Positions 1-6,945 of a stretch of DNA of 8,845 nucleotides are shown in pieces. Every line of letters starts with the position of its first letter. The stretch's first letter is position 1. Made by a program: the position numbers and the translations under genes. Source of the DNA: Sulfurovum sp. (lineage in GTDB: Bacteria; Campylobacterota; Campylobacteria; Campylobacterales; Sulfurovaceae); assembly GCA_027083995.1 (NCBI GenBank), contig JALWME010000268.1, positions 1-8,845 of the forward strand, given 5' to 3'. Under the pieces are notes generated by a model. The model was given only the letters and a program-made list of their open reading frames with translations, had not been told where the DNA came from and made no database searches.

Positions 1-2
1 TT

Positions 3-554
3 CATGGCAAATATACAAGTAATGGTGAGATTTATGATATGCATGCAAGAACAGCTGCACATAAAACATGGCCTATGGATACCATGGTTAAAGTAAAAAA
101 TCTCCAAAATGGCAAAAGTACCATAGTACGCATCAATGATAGAGGACCTTTTGTGAGAGGACGTATTATTGATTGTTCTTATGCTGCAGGTAAAGAGATA
201 GGCCTTGATAAGATGGGTATAGCTAAAGTTCAGATAGAGGTACTTGGTTTTGCCGGTAAAGTACACTCTGCAGCAACCATTGCCAAACAAAAAAGAGAAC
301 ATACACAAACACGCATAGCTCTTTCAAATTTTGGGGTACAAATAGGTGCTTTCAAACGTTATGAGGGGGCACAAGTTACCAAACGTAAATATGCAAGAAT
401 GTATAGACATTACAAGCCTATAGTGAAACGATTTATTGATGTAGATGGTGAGCCTCTTTATAGAGTTTGGTTGATGGGCTTTGGTTCAGAACAAGAAGCA
501 AGAGAATTTAAAGACAGTAACGACCTTGAAGGTGCGTTTATAGTAAGAAATTAG
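3..554 (+). CDS. rlpA: RlpA-family septal ring lytic transglycosylase, 3' part (5' end outside window)
   Basis: RlpA proteins are periplasmic or outer-membrane-anchored lytic transglycosylases that cleave peptidoglycan strands lacking stem peptides. The frame is open from the left edge, and codons before the first ATG (position 39) read HGKYTSNGEIYD, the normal RlpA lead-in to the double-psi beta-barrel, so the gene starts upstream and the ATG at 39 is internal. The barrel shows TAAHKT (His near position 60) and NDRGPFVRGRIID (Asp near 140); this His and Asp correspond to the residues known to be needed for activity in the family. From about position 325 a C-terminal SPOR domain begins (VQIGAF, later YRVWLMGF), which in the family binds denuded septal glycan. 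The signal peptide or lipobox would lie outside the window. The stop is 8 bases before hisB, whose Shine-Dalgarno AGGA overlaps this stop codon. Identification is firm; only the N-terminus is missing. Confidence 0.93.
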   Translation, partial: HGKYTSNGEIYDMHARTAAHKTWPMDTMVKVKNLQNGKSTIVRINDRGPFVRGRIIDCSYAAGKEIGLDKMGIAKVQIEVLGFAGKVHSAATIAKQKREHTQTRIALSNFGVQIGAFKRYEGAQVTKRKYARMYRHYKPIVKRFIDVDGEPLYRVWLMGFGSEQEAREFKDSNDLEGAFIVRN

Positions 555-562
555 GATAGCAA

Positions 563-1135
563 ATGATAGAAGTAAGCAGAAAAACCAAAGAGACACAAAT
601 TACTGTAAAATTAAACTTATACGGTACTGGACAGGCGAAGATAGATACTGGTGTTGGATTTTATGATCATATGCTAGAGGCTTTTACGAAGCATGCACAT
701 ATAGACATGGAAGTAATGTGTACAGGAGATACGCATATAGATGACCACCATACTGTAGAAGATGTAGGGATAGTGATAGGCCAAGCTCTAAAAAAAGCAA
801 TTTACCCAGTACAAAGTATAGAGCGTTTTGGTAATGCTACTGTGGTCATGGATGAAGCATCTGTTACCTGTGATATTGACCTCTCAAATCGTGGATATTT
901 AGTGTTTGAACTTCCTATTGGTGGGAAAGTAGGGGATTTTGATGTGGAACTAGTAGAAGAATTTTTTAAGGCATTTGCATTTAATTTGCCACTTACTTTG
1001 CATCTTATCTATAATCGCGGTAAAAACAAACATCATATTATTGAAGGTGCATTTAAAGCATTGGCGGTTGCATTACGTAGAGCGGTAACACTTAATGAGA
1101 ATGCAGGTATTCCAAGTACAAAGGGTGTACTTTGA
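563..1135 (+). CDS. hisB: Imidazoleglycerol-phosphate dehydratase (monofunctional HisB)
   Basis: Catalyses dehydration of imidazole glycerol phosphate to imidazole acetol phosphate in histidine biosynthesis; a cytoplasmic, Mn-dependent 24-mer in the family. The 190-residue product has the two metal-binding repeats: DHMLEAF (35-41) with DDHHTVED (60-67), and NKHHIIEG (155-162). It ends with the family signature IPSTKGVL. The length fits the single-domain enzyme; there is no N-terminal HAD histidinol-phosphatase domain as in the fused E. coli HisB. The ATG has AGGA six bases upstream. The stop overlaps the TTG start of kdsC by 4 bases (TTGA), so the two are likely translationally coupled. It is the only his gene here, so the other pathway genes must be elsewhere. 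No attenuator or leader peptide is visible, which suggests expression with the envelope operon rather than control by histidine. Confidence 0.97.
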   Translation: MIEVSRKTKETQITVKLNLYGTGQAKIDTGVGFYDHMLEAFTKHAHIDMEVMCTGDTHIDDHHTVEDVGIVIGQALKKAIYPVQSIERFGNATVVMDEASVTCDIDLSNRGYLVFELPIGGKVGDFDVELVEEFFKAFAFNLPLTLHLIYNRGKNKHHIIEGAFKALAVALRRAVTLNENAGIPSTKGVL

Positions 1136-1629
1136 GTATAGAACTGATTGTGCTTGATGTAGATGGTACGATGACAGATTCTCGTATTACCTATAGTGAA
1201 AATGGTGATGAGATTAAATCATTTAATGTCAAGGATGGGTTGGCGATTACTTCATGGAGAAGACTTGGTAAACAAGTAGCTATCATTACAGGACGTTCAT
1301 CCAACATTGTTGCACGTCGTGCAAAAGAGTTACACATAGAACATTTTTATCAAGGTATACATAATAAACGAGAGGTACTGGAAGAACTTTTAGTTAAACT
1401 GGATCTTAAAATGGAGAATGTAGCAGCTATTGGAGATGATTTAAATGACTTAGCAATGCTCAAAGCTGCAGCAATTTCCTTTGTGCCACGAGATTCATCG
1501 GCATATGTAGACAAAATTGCAAATGTGATTTTGTCTAAACGAGGCGGTGATGGTGCAGTAAGAGAGATGATAGAACACCTTATTATCAAAGAGGGACTAG
1601 AAGAGCAGTATTTGGAGCTATGGGAATAA
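1132..1629 (+). CDS. kdsC: 3-deoxy-D-manno-octulosonate 8-phosphate phosphatase (HAD family)
   Basis: Hydrolyses Kdo-8-phosphate to free Kdo, needed for the inner core of lipopolysaccharide. The 165-residue protein is a capless HAD enzyme of the KdsC subclass: motif I DVDGTMTD (9-16, nucleophile D9 and general acid D11), motif II TGRSS (53-57), motif III lysine K79 in GIHNKRE, motif IV GDDLND (101-106), and the C-terminal GGDGAVRE (138-145) that is characteristic of KdsC. The start is TTG, since no ATG exists before motif I; AAGGG (1121-1125) inside hisB can act as ribosome binding site. It overlaps hisB by 4 bases and lptC by 10. The kdsC-lptC-lptA order is the same as in E. coli, which supports the substrate. 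An extra role as histidinol-phosphate phosphatase cannot be excluded because of the hisB coupling, but nothing in the sequence demands it. Confidence 0.92.
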   Translation: MSIELIVLDVDGTMTDSRITYSENGDEIKSFNVKDGLAITSWRRLGKQVAIITGRSSNIVARRAKELHIEHFYQGIHNKREVLEELLVKLDLKMENVAAIGDDLNDLAMLKAAAISFVPRDSSAYVDKIANVILSKRGGDGAVREMIEHLIIKEGLEEQYLELWE

Positions 1630-2132
1630 GATTAGAAAGTGTACTTATTTTGATGATTGTAGTGGTGCTTACTATGACTACTATGTTGAAATTGACAGAT
1701 ACCCAAAATCATAAAAATGTTTCCAATAAGGAACTGGAATTCAAACATACAACTTTTATAGAAGTAGACAATATAAAAATGCGGGCAAAAGCTTTCAGTA
1801 CATATGGTATACGTGAAAAAGGTGTATTGAGTCTGGAAAACTTAACATATCATACACCCAATATAAAGAAACTATCTGCAGATAAAGGTAGATATAAAGA
1901 AAATATCTTATATTTGGATGGCAATGTATTATTAGATGAAAAAGAGGGATTTTTATACAGTACAGAGCATGCAAAATATAATCAAAAAACAGAAATATTA
2001 GAAATTACATCGGCATTTGAGGCAAAGATGGGTAAAAACAGTATGAAGGGTAAGAGACTGTACTATAATGCTCTCAAAAAAGAGGCGAATGCACAGATGA
2101 TTGACGCCATCGTTTATACAGTGGACAAGTAA
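1620..2132 (+). CDS. lptC: LPS export ABC transporter periplasmic protein LptC
   Basis: LptC is the inner-membrane-anchored bitopic subunit that receives LPS from the LptBFG transporter and passes it to LptA. This 170-residue protein has one N-terminal membrane helix (about residues 6-24) and then a periplasmic beta-jellyroll. Recognisable family features are the ADKGRY...LYLDGNVLL segment (87-105), then GFLYSTEHAKYNQKTEIL (110-127). Primary sequence is weakly conserved in LptC, so the call rests on this pattern, on size, and on position between kdsC and lptA. The ATG lies 10 bases inside kdsC. GGAG at 1614-1617 is only two bases from this ATG, an unusually short spacing, so initiation probably relies on coupling to kdsC translation; no better start lies before the membrane helix. 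Confidence 0.86.
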   Translation: MGIRLESVLILMIVVVLTMTTMLKLTDTQNHKNVSNKELEFKHTTFIEVDNIKMRAKAFSTYGIREKGVLSLENLTYHTPNIKKLSADKGRYKENILYLDGNVLLDEKEGFLYSTEHAKYNQKTEILEITSAFEAKMGKNSMKGKRLYYNALKKEANAQMIDAIVYTVDK

Positions 2133-2137
2133 TATCA

Positions 2138-2146
2138 TGCTATACT
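2138..2146 (+). promoter_or_regulatory. Possible extended -10 promoter element for lptA and downstream genes
   Basis: TGCTATACT lies in the gap after the lptC stop: a TGn extension followed by a five-of-six match to TATAAT. No convincing -35 hexamer is spaced correctly (TGGACA at 2122-2127 is only 14 bases away), but housekeeping promoters in Campylobacterota are known to depend little on a -35. Transcription would begin near 2153, leaving a leader of about 30 bases to the preferred lptA start. This is a motif match only. Confidence 0.35.
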
Positions 2147-2171
2147 ATAGAAAATTTATATCTTGCATTAC

Positions 2172-2176
2172 AAAGG
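2172..2176 (+). promoter_or_regulatory. Ribosome binding site that decides the lptA start
   Basis: AAAGG sits seven bases before the TTG at 2184, an ideal spacing. The alternative TTG at 2163 lies upstream of this site and has no purine-rich sequence at a proper distance. This site therefore favours 2184 and a signal peptide seven residues shorter. Confidence 0.5.
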
Positions 2177-2183
2177 TTTATTA

Positions 2184-2648
2184 TTGCATTTTTTTAAAAT
2201 ATTGTTCTCACTATGTCTTACAGTTACTCTCTTTGCAGAAAAGGTAGAAATTACTTCAGATGCAATGCATGCAATGAATGTGCAAAAAGAGGTTCATTTT
2301 ATAGGCAATGTACAGATAAAACAATTGGAAAACTGGCTTCATGGAGATAAAGTAATTGTCTATTTTGATGAAAATAACGAAACAAACAAGTATGAAGCTA
2401 TAGGCTCTGTGACTTTTGAGTTTAAAAAAGAAAATAGTTTTTATAAAGGTGCAGCCGATAAAGTAACATATTTCCCTACAAAGTCCGAGTATTTGCTCAC
2501 AGGTAAAGCAGTGATAGATGATTTAATCAATAAACGTCATGTTAATGGTGACGAGATACTGCTTAATATGCTCACAGGTAATGCAAAGGTCAAAGGCAAT
2601 AAGAAAAAACCAGTGAAGTTTATATTTGATATGGGGAAGGCTAAATGA
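2184..2648 (+). CDS. lptA: Lipopolysaccharide transport periplasmic protein LptA (OstA-like)
   Basis: LptA forms the periplasmic bridge that carries LPS from LptC to LptD in the outer membrane. The product, 154 residues from the preferred TTG start (161 if the upstream TTG at 2163 is used), begins with a short signal peptide: HFFK, a hydrophobic run, then LFA with cleavage likely before EKVEITSD. The mature part is an OstA-like beta-jellyroll with the typical strands VHFIGNVQIKQ, LHGDKVIVYFD, KVTYFPTKSEYLLTG and NAKVKG. It is slightly shorter than E. coli LptA (185 residues). The frame is closed upstream by a TAG at 2148, so only the two TTG codons are realistic starts. The stop overlaps the engB ATG by 4 bases. 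lptB does not follow, unlike in enterics. Confidence 0.88.
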   Translation: MHFFKILFSLCLTVTLFAEKVEITSDAMHAMNVQKEVHFIGNVQIKQLENWLHGDKVIVYFDENNETNKYEAIGSVTFEFKKENSFYKGAADKVTYFPTKSEYLLTGKAVIDDLINKRHVNGDEILLNMLTGNAKVKGNKKKPVKFIFDMGKAK

Positions 2649-3280
2649 GTACACCCCGTGTAGTAGAAGCAGATTTTATAAAATCTGCACAAAGTATAGT
2701 AGACTCATTGCCTGAAGATATGTCCGAAGTTGTATTTCTTGGACGATCAAACGTTGGCAAAAGTTCAACATTGAATGCTTTAACGAAGCGTAAAAATTTA
2801 GCTAAATCTTCTGCAACACCAGGGAAAACACAACTGATTAACTTTTTTGAAACACGCTACCTTTATAATGAACAGAGTTATCCTGTACGTTTTGTAGATT
2901 TACCCGGATTTGGATATGCAAAAGTCTCTAAAACGCTTAAAGAAGTGTGGCAAAAGAATTTAGTAGAGTTTATACACCATCGCGTCTCTATTCGCCTTTT
3001 TATCCACCTAAGAGATGCACGCCATCCACATGCCAAGATAGATGATGATGTTGAAAACTATATATCAGAATTTATAAGACCTGACCAAAAATATTTGACT
3101 GTTTTTACCAAAATAGATAAACTCAACCAAAAAGAACGCAATAAGCTCAAACGTGAATTTCCTGGTTCTATCACTGTCTCTAACCTAAAAAAGAATGGAC
3201 ATGATAGAGTCCATCATGAGATACTAGATACAATTTTTGCTGTGAGTAAAACGAAACCAGTGAATAATGGGGATGTATAG
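2645..3280 (+). CDS. engB: Ribosome biogenesis GTP-binding protein EngB (YsxC/YihA)
   Basis: EngB is a cytoplasmic TRAFAC-class GTPase needed for late assembly of the large ribosomal subunit. All G motifs are visible in the 211-residue protein: G1 GRSNVGKSS (33-41), G2 in SATPGKTQLINFF (56-68, T59), G3 DLPGFGYA (85-92), G4 TKIDKL (155-160), and G5 near VSNLKKNG (178-185). The family-specific DARHP box is at 124-128. Length is normal. A strong GGGGAAGG (about 2633-2640) inside lptA precedes the ATG, and the start overlaps the lptA stop by 4 bases. The next gene starts on the base after its stop. No missing residues or frame problems. Confidence 0.97.
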   Translation: MSTPRVVEADFIKSAQSIVDSLPEDMSEVVFLGRSNVGKSSTLNALTKRKNLAKSSATPGKTQLINFFETRYLYNEQSYPVRFVDLPGFGYAKVSKTLKEVWQKNLVEFIHHRVSIRLFIHLRDARHPHAKIDDDVENYISEFIRPDQKYLTVFTKIDKLNQKERNKLKREFPGSITVSNLKKNGHDRVHHEILDTIFAVSKTKPVNNGDV

Positions 3281-3754
3281 ATGATAGAGCTAGTAAAAGC
3301 AAAGCTGTCGGACATTTCTGCCATGCAAGAGTTGGTCACATCTGAAGTGAAAGATGGAGTGATACTGGACAGAACCAATGATGAAGTTGCAACAAATATA
3401 CGCTCTTATGTTTTGGCAAAAGACAGACAAAACAGTGACAAACTTGTCGGTTATGCTGCATTACATGTACACTCTGTGCGCTTAGCAGAGTTACGAAGCT
3501 TCATTGTAGATGAGGCATACCGTGGACAAAAAATAGGACAGGAGCTTGTAAAGTTTATTTTAAAAGAAGCGAAAGCACTGGGGGTCAAAGAGGATGTTCT
3601 TGTGCTTACCTATCTACCTGCATACTTTCAAAAGTTAGGTTTTGTAGAGATAGACAAAGAGCATATCCCTGAGCATAAAATATGGGCTGACTGTATTAAA
3701 TGTATCCATTTTCCTGTATGTAATGAAATTGCATTAGTGTACAAGATTGCCTAG
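3281..3754 (+). CDS. GNAT acetyltransferase, short ArgA-like (probable N-acetylglutamate synthase)
   Basis: The 157-residue protein is a single GNAT domain. The acetyl-CoA loop is YRGQKIGQELV (80-90), fitting the Q/R-x-x-G-x-G/A motif, preceded by the beta-4 strand LRSFIVDE. The C-terminal part (IPEHKIWADC, then CIHFPVCNEIALVY) resembles the tail of short, free-standing N-acetylglutamate synthases, the GNAT half of ArgA without the amino-acid-kinase domain. Such an enzyme would acetylate glutamate to start arginine synthesis in the cytoplasm. Three cysteines (C138, C141, C147) are clustered in this tail. The ATG directly follows the engB stop, with GGGGAT upstream as ribosome binding site. 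No other arg gene is in the window, so the substrate rests on sequence resemblance; another small amine or amino acid is possible. Confidence 0.75.
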   Translation: MIELVKAKLSDISAMQELVTSEVKDGVILDRTNDEVATNIRSYVLAKDRQNSDKLVGYAALHVHSVRLAELRSFIVDEAYRGQKIGQELVKFILKEAKALGVKEDVLVLTYLPAYFQKLGFVEIDKEHIPEHKIWADCIKCIHFPVCNEIALVYKIA

Positions 3755-3767
3755 GGTACTGTAGTAT

Positions 3768-4223
3768 ATGGAGGCATTATATCAATCACTATATCGTCCT
3801 TTTATGTGGATTTCTATACTCTTTTTTATTATTTTTTATCCTATGCTTATCTCTATATATGTTTTTTTACCCTTACTTATCGGTGTTATGGGGTATATAC
3901 TGATACTTGGTATTGAGGAGCGTAAACTACATTATATACTTTTTTCCATTGTCTATCTTATAAACCTAGAAGCCAATCTTTCTTTACCACTTTTTTTGAC
4001 ACTTATATCTACGTTGTTGATGTATATTATGTTTTACCACAACTTGGTACACTTTAGACGATGTCAAATTTGTAAAGCGATTTTATCTGTACTCCTTTTA
4101 GATACTATTTATCTGGGCTGCATACTCTCTTATGATTTTATATTTCAAACATCATCAGTAGTATTGGATACTATATTACTCTACTCTTTAATCGTTGATC
4201 TACTTGTGGTGGTGATATTATGA
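3768..4223 (+). CDS. Small polytopic membrane protein in the MreD position (candidate rod-shape protein)
   Basis: I do not recognise this 151-residue protein by sequence. It is almost wholly hydrophobic, with about five membrane helices (roughly residues 12-31, 33-49, 55-68, 73-91, 103-125 and/or 131-151) and short charged loops (EERKLH at 50-55, HFRRCQICK at 95-103). Size and topology are like MreD, and its stop overlaps the start of mrdA by 4 bases (ATGA); mreD directly before the PBP2 gene is a common arrangement in other bacteria. A divergent MreD or an elongasome helper is thus the best guess, not a demonstrated function. The ATG follows the acetyltransferase stop by 13 bases; AGGG at 3753-3756 is rather distant as ribosome binding site, and the GGAGG at 3770-3774 lies within the start codon region with no usable start after it. 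Confidence 0.6.
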   Translation: MEALYQSLYRPFMWISILFFIIFYPMLISIYVFLPLLIGVMGYILILGIEERKLHYILFSIVYLINLEANLSLPLFLTLISTLLMYIMFYHNLVHFRRCQICKAILSVLLLDTIYLGCILSYDFIFQTSSVVLDTILLYSLIVDLLVVVIL

Positions 4224-5998
4224 GATATAAATTTGTCATACTTACTTTTATACTTTTTTGGGCAGTGATGATTGCAAGGCTGTACCATGTAAGTATTAAG
4301 TCCAATTTTTATTATGAAGGTTTGGCAAAAGAAAATATAGAAAGAAAACATTTTATTAAGCCTGTTAGAGGTGAGATAATAGATATTAATGGTAATTTAC
4401 TTGCTATGAATCAAATAGGATTTTCCATCTCTATTATGCCACACCTTAAACAAAATGATAAAAAACTCATAGAAGTGGTTGATAGACTTGTAAAAACATT
4501 CCCAGATCTCAATAAAACGATTATGTTAAAAGTATATAAGAAACATAACTCTCCATACAATCATAATTTTATCAAGGTGGTAGATTTTATACACTATCCA
4601 GATATGATGGGTGCCTATCCAAAGCTAAGTTTATATGCAGATATGAAGATAGAAGCTGAGACAAAACGTTATTATCCTTATGGTAGGTTTGCAGCACATA
4701 TTGTAGGGTACACAGGACGCTCCAATCTAAAGGAAAACAAAAAAGATGCAGTCGTGTCAGAAGTTGGTACGGTAGGTAAAACAGGTCTTGAGAGATACTA
4801 TAATAAGGTACTTCAAGGAGATTTGGGATATCAGGTCTCTAAGGTAACAGCTACCAATAAAGCCATAGAAGTATTGGAAAAAAAGTTACCTCATGACAAT
4901 AAAAACATACAACTCAATATTGATATAAACCTTCAAAAGATGATATATGAACGTTTTGGCAATGCAACAGGAGTTGCTATAGTCATGAAGACCAATGGTG
5001 AAGTACTCTCTGCTGTATCTTACCCTTCTTATGACCCTAATCTGTTTGTAGGGGGTATCTCATCTAAAGAGTGGAAAAAACTGCAAGATGATCTTGCACA
5101 TCCTTTCACAAACAAATTTATACACGGGACCTATCCTCCAGGTTCTACTATCAAAATGGGGATGGCACTGGCATTTTCAAAATCTTTAGAAGGTACCTTG
5201 GATAGTTATGAACATTGTAGTGGACATATCACATTGGGCAAAAGTAAGCACAAGTTTAGGTGCTGGGCATCATGGGGGCATGGGACTGTGAGGCTTCGTA
5301 GAGCTATCCGTGAAAGTTGTGATGTATACTTTTATAATAAGAGTTTAAAAGTCGGCATCAACAATATGGCAAAATATTTACGTTCTTTTGGACTGGGTGT
5401 AAAGACAGGGGTTGACTTGCCACGTGAATATAATGGAGTGATACCAGATAAAGCATGGAAGATGAAACGCTTTAAACAATCATGGTATATGGGTGAGACC
5501 GTTATCTCTGCTATTGGACAAGGATATAGTCTTGTTACACCTTTGCAAGTAGCTAGATATACAGCGTTGATGGCTACATCAAAATTGGTAGTACCTCGTA
5601 TGGCACGGGTGGTGGATAATAATCTTACTCAGACAAGAGGTAAAGAGATATTATTTGATAAAAATTATTTGACACAAATTAGGCAAGGTATGTATGATGT
5701 CTGCAATACAAAAGGAGGCACAGCATTTAAAACCATGAGTAATTTGCCGATAATAGTAGCAGGAAAAACTGGTACATCACAAGTAACCTCTATACCACAA
5801 TCTACAAAGAAACGCTTGAAAGAGTCAGAATTGGCATATTTTCATCGTTCACATGCCTGGATAACCACCTATGCACCATATAATAATCCTAAATATATTG
5901 TGACGGTACTTGTAGAACATGGTGGGCATGGTGGAAGTACAGCAGGTCCAATAGCTGCAGATATTTATAAATGGCTCTATGCCAATAAATATTTTTAG
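4220..5998 (+). CDS. mrdA: Penicillin-binding protein 2, elongation transpeptidase
   Basis: PBP2 cross-links peptidoglycan during side-wall elongation with RodA and MreBCD. The 592-residue protein has a short cytoplasmic N-terminus, one membrane helix (about 5-22), the PBP dimerisation domain opening with RGEIIDINGNLLA (50-62), and the transpeptidase domain. Catalytic motifs are intact: SxxK as STIK (S309-K312), the second motif as SCD (366-368), usual for PBP2 where others have SxN, and KTG (516-518). GQGYSLVTPLQVA (433-445) is also typical. C333, C348, H354 and C367 have the spacing of a metal site described in some PBP2 proteins. Length is normal. It starts within the stop of the upstream membrane protein gene, pointing to coupled translation, and is the last gene of the rightward block. 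Confidence 0.96.
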   Translation: MRYKFVILTFILFWAVMIARLYHVSIKSNFYYEGLAKENIERKHFIKPVRGEIIDINGNLLAMNQIGFSISIMPHLKQNDKKLIEVVDRLVKTFPDLNKTIMLKVYKKHNSPYNHNFIKVVDFIHYPDMMGAYPKLSLYADMKIEAETKRYYPYGRFAAHIVGYTGRSNLKENKKDAVVSEVGTVGKTGLERYYNKVLQGDLGYQVSKVTATNKAIEVLEKKLPHDNKNIQLNIDINLQKMIYERFGNATGVAIVMKTNGEVLSAVSYPSYDPNLFVGGISSKEWKKLQDDLAHPFTNKFIHGTYPPGSTIKMGMALAFSKSLEGTLDSYEHCSGHITLGKSKHKFRCWASWGHGTVRLRRAIRESCDVYFYNKSLKVGINNMAKYLRSFGLGVKTGVDLPREYNGVIPDKAWKMKRFKQSWYMGETVISAIGQGYSLVTPLQVARYTALMATSKLVVPRMARVVDNNLTQTRGKEILFDKNYLTQIRQGMYDVCNTKGGTAFKTMSNLPIIVAGKTGTSQVTSIPQSTKKRLKESELAYFHRSHAWITTYAPYNNPKYIVTVLVEHGGHGGSTAGPIAADIYKWLYANKYF

Positions 5999-6014
5999 GA
6001 TACCTTTAATAACC

Positions 6015-6944
6015 CTAGATACTTTGGATGGTATTGTTTAAAAACAGACCTAAGATAATGATAAGGCTGATGCCTGCTGATTTGTTATAAAGTTTATTTG
6101 CAGTCAAAAAGACTAAAATGAGTGTAGCTACTATCATGGTAGCAATGTCAAAAATATAAGCAGATACATCGATATATAACGGGTTTACCAGGGCTGCAGC
6201 ACCAAGTACTACTGTGGTATTTGCCATGTTTGAACCTATGATATTACCTATAGCCATATCTACCTTACCTTTGAGTGCAGCGGAGATGCTTACAGTAAGT
6301 TCAGGTAAAGATGTACCCAATGAAATCATAATAATACCAATAATCCACTCAGACACACCAAAACTTTTGGCAATGTTTGAAGCACTCTCTACTGTAAAGT
6401 GTGCACCTACTATAACCAAAGCAATACCCATAAACAGCATAGGAAGTACTTTTTTCCAATAAAAGTGTTCATTGTGTTCTGTTGTCGTTTCTATAGGTAC
6501 ATTTTTTGCATCTGTAAATAAAAAAAGAAGGTATGCACCCATGAGAAGCAGTAAAAGTAGTGCATCAAAATGTGAAATGACACCATCAATAATCATCAGT
6601 ACAAAGAGAAGTACAGGTATCAATGCCCATGTACTGTCTTTTGCAAAAAAATCTCTTTTTGGATTGATGCTTTTTGCTATGAGAAAAACTGTAGAGAGGA
6701 CAAGTGTTATATTGAGAATATTACTGCCTATGACGTTGGAGACTGCTATCTCATCCTTAGCATTTATACTAGCAGCAATACTGGCTGCCATCTCAGGCAA
6801 TGAAGTACCCAAAGCAACAAGGGTAGCCCCAATGATAAACTCTGATATATTAAACTCTAAGGCAATCTTTTCACTCTGTTCTATCAGTAAATCTGCACCC
6901 CAAATAAGTATACCCATAGCAATAATAAATAGTACAAAATCCAA
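6015..6944 (-). CDS. Sodium/calcium exchanger of the CaCA superfamily (YrbG type)
   Basis: An inner-membrane cation antiporter, probably exporting Ca2+ in exchange for Na+ or H+. The 309-residue protein has the two inverted alpha-repeats of the superfamily, each with GTSLPE (46-51 and 210-215) and GSN (73-75 and 237-239), inside about ten hydrophobic helices; a charged cytoplasmic loop (about 145-165) separates the halves. The length is normal for YrbG-like prokaryotic exchangers. The start is TTG at 6944-6942, with GGAG at 6954-6951 six bases upstream; the next in-frame ATG would remove the start of the first helix. It begins one base after the ybeY stop, and its ribosome binding site lies in the last ybeY codons, so the two are cotranscribed. 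Ion specificity cannot be read from the sequence. Confidence 0.93.
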   Translation of the reverse strand: MDFVLFIIAMGILIWGADLLIEQSEKIALEFNISEFIIGATLVALGTSLPEMAASIAASINAKDEIAVSNVIGSNILNITLVLSTVFLIAKSINPKRDFFAKDSTWALIPVLLFVLMIIDGVISHFDALLLLLLMGAYLLFLFTDAKNVPIETTTEHNEHFYWKKVLPMLFMGIALVIVGAHFTVESASNIAKSFGVSEWIIGIIMISLGTSLPELTVSISAALKGKVDMAIGNIIGSNMANTTVVLGAAALVNPLYIDVSAYIFDIATMIVATLILVFLTANKLYNKSAGISLIIILGLFLNNTIQSI

Positions 6945-6945
6945 A

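Noticed and set aside
39..554. A complete gene starting at ATG 39
   Set aside because: Codons upstream to the window edge continue the conserved RlpA barrel without a stop, so this ATG is internal to a longer gene.
1350..1589. Antisense open frame opposite kdsC
   Set aside because: It lies wholly opposite a well-identified gene with all HAD motifs, has no ribosome binding site, and its translation resembles no protein family.
2260..2277. Repeat TGCAATGCATGCAATG in lptA
   Set aside because: Encodes the normal DAMHAMN stretch at the start of mature LptA; a local codon coincidence, not a repeat element.
5999..6033. Bidirectional terminator between mrdA and the exchanger gene
   Set aside because: Only short complementary bits (TAGG/CCTA, ATACC/GGTAT) with long loops; no stable GC stem next to a T run, so no terminator is called although one is expected in this 16-base convergent gap.
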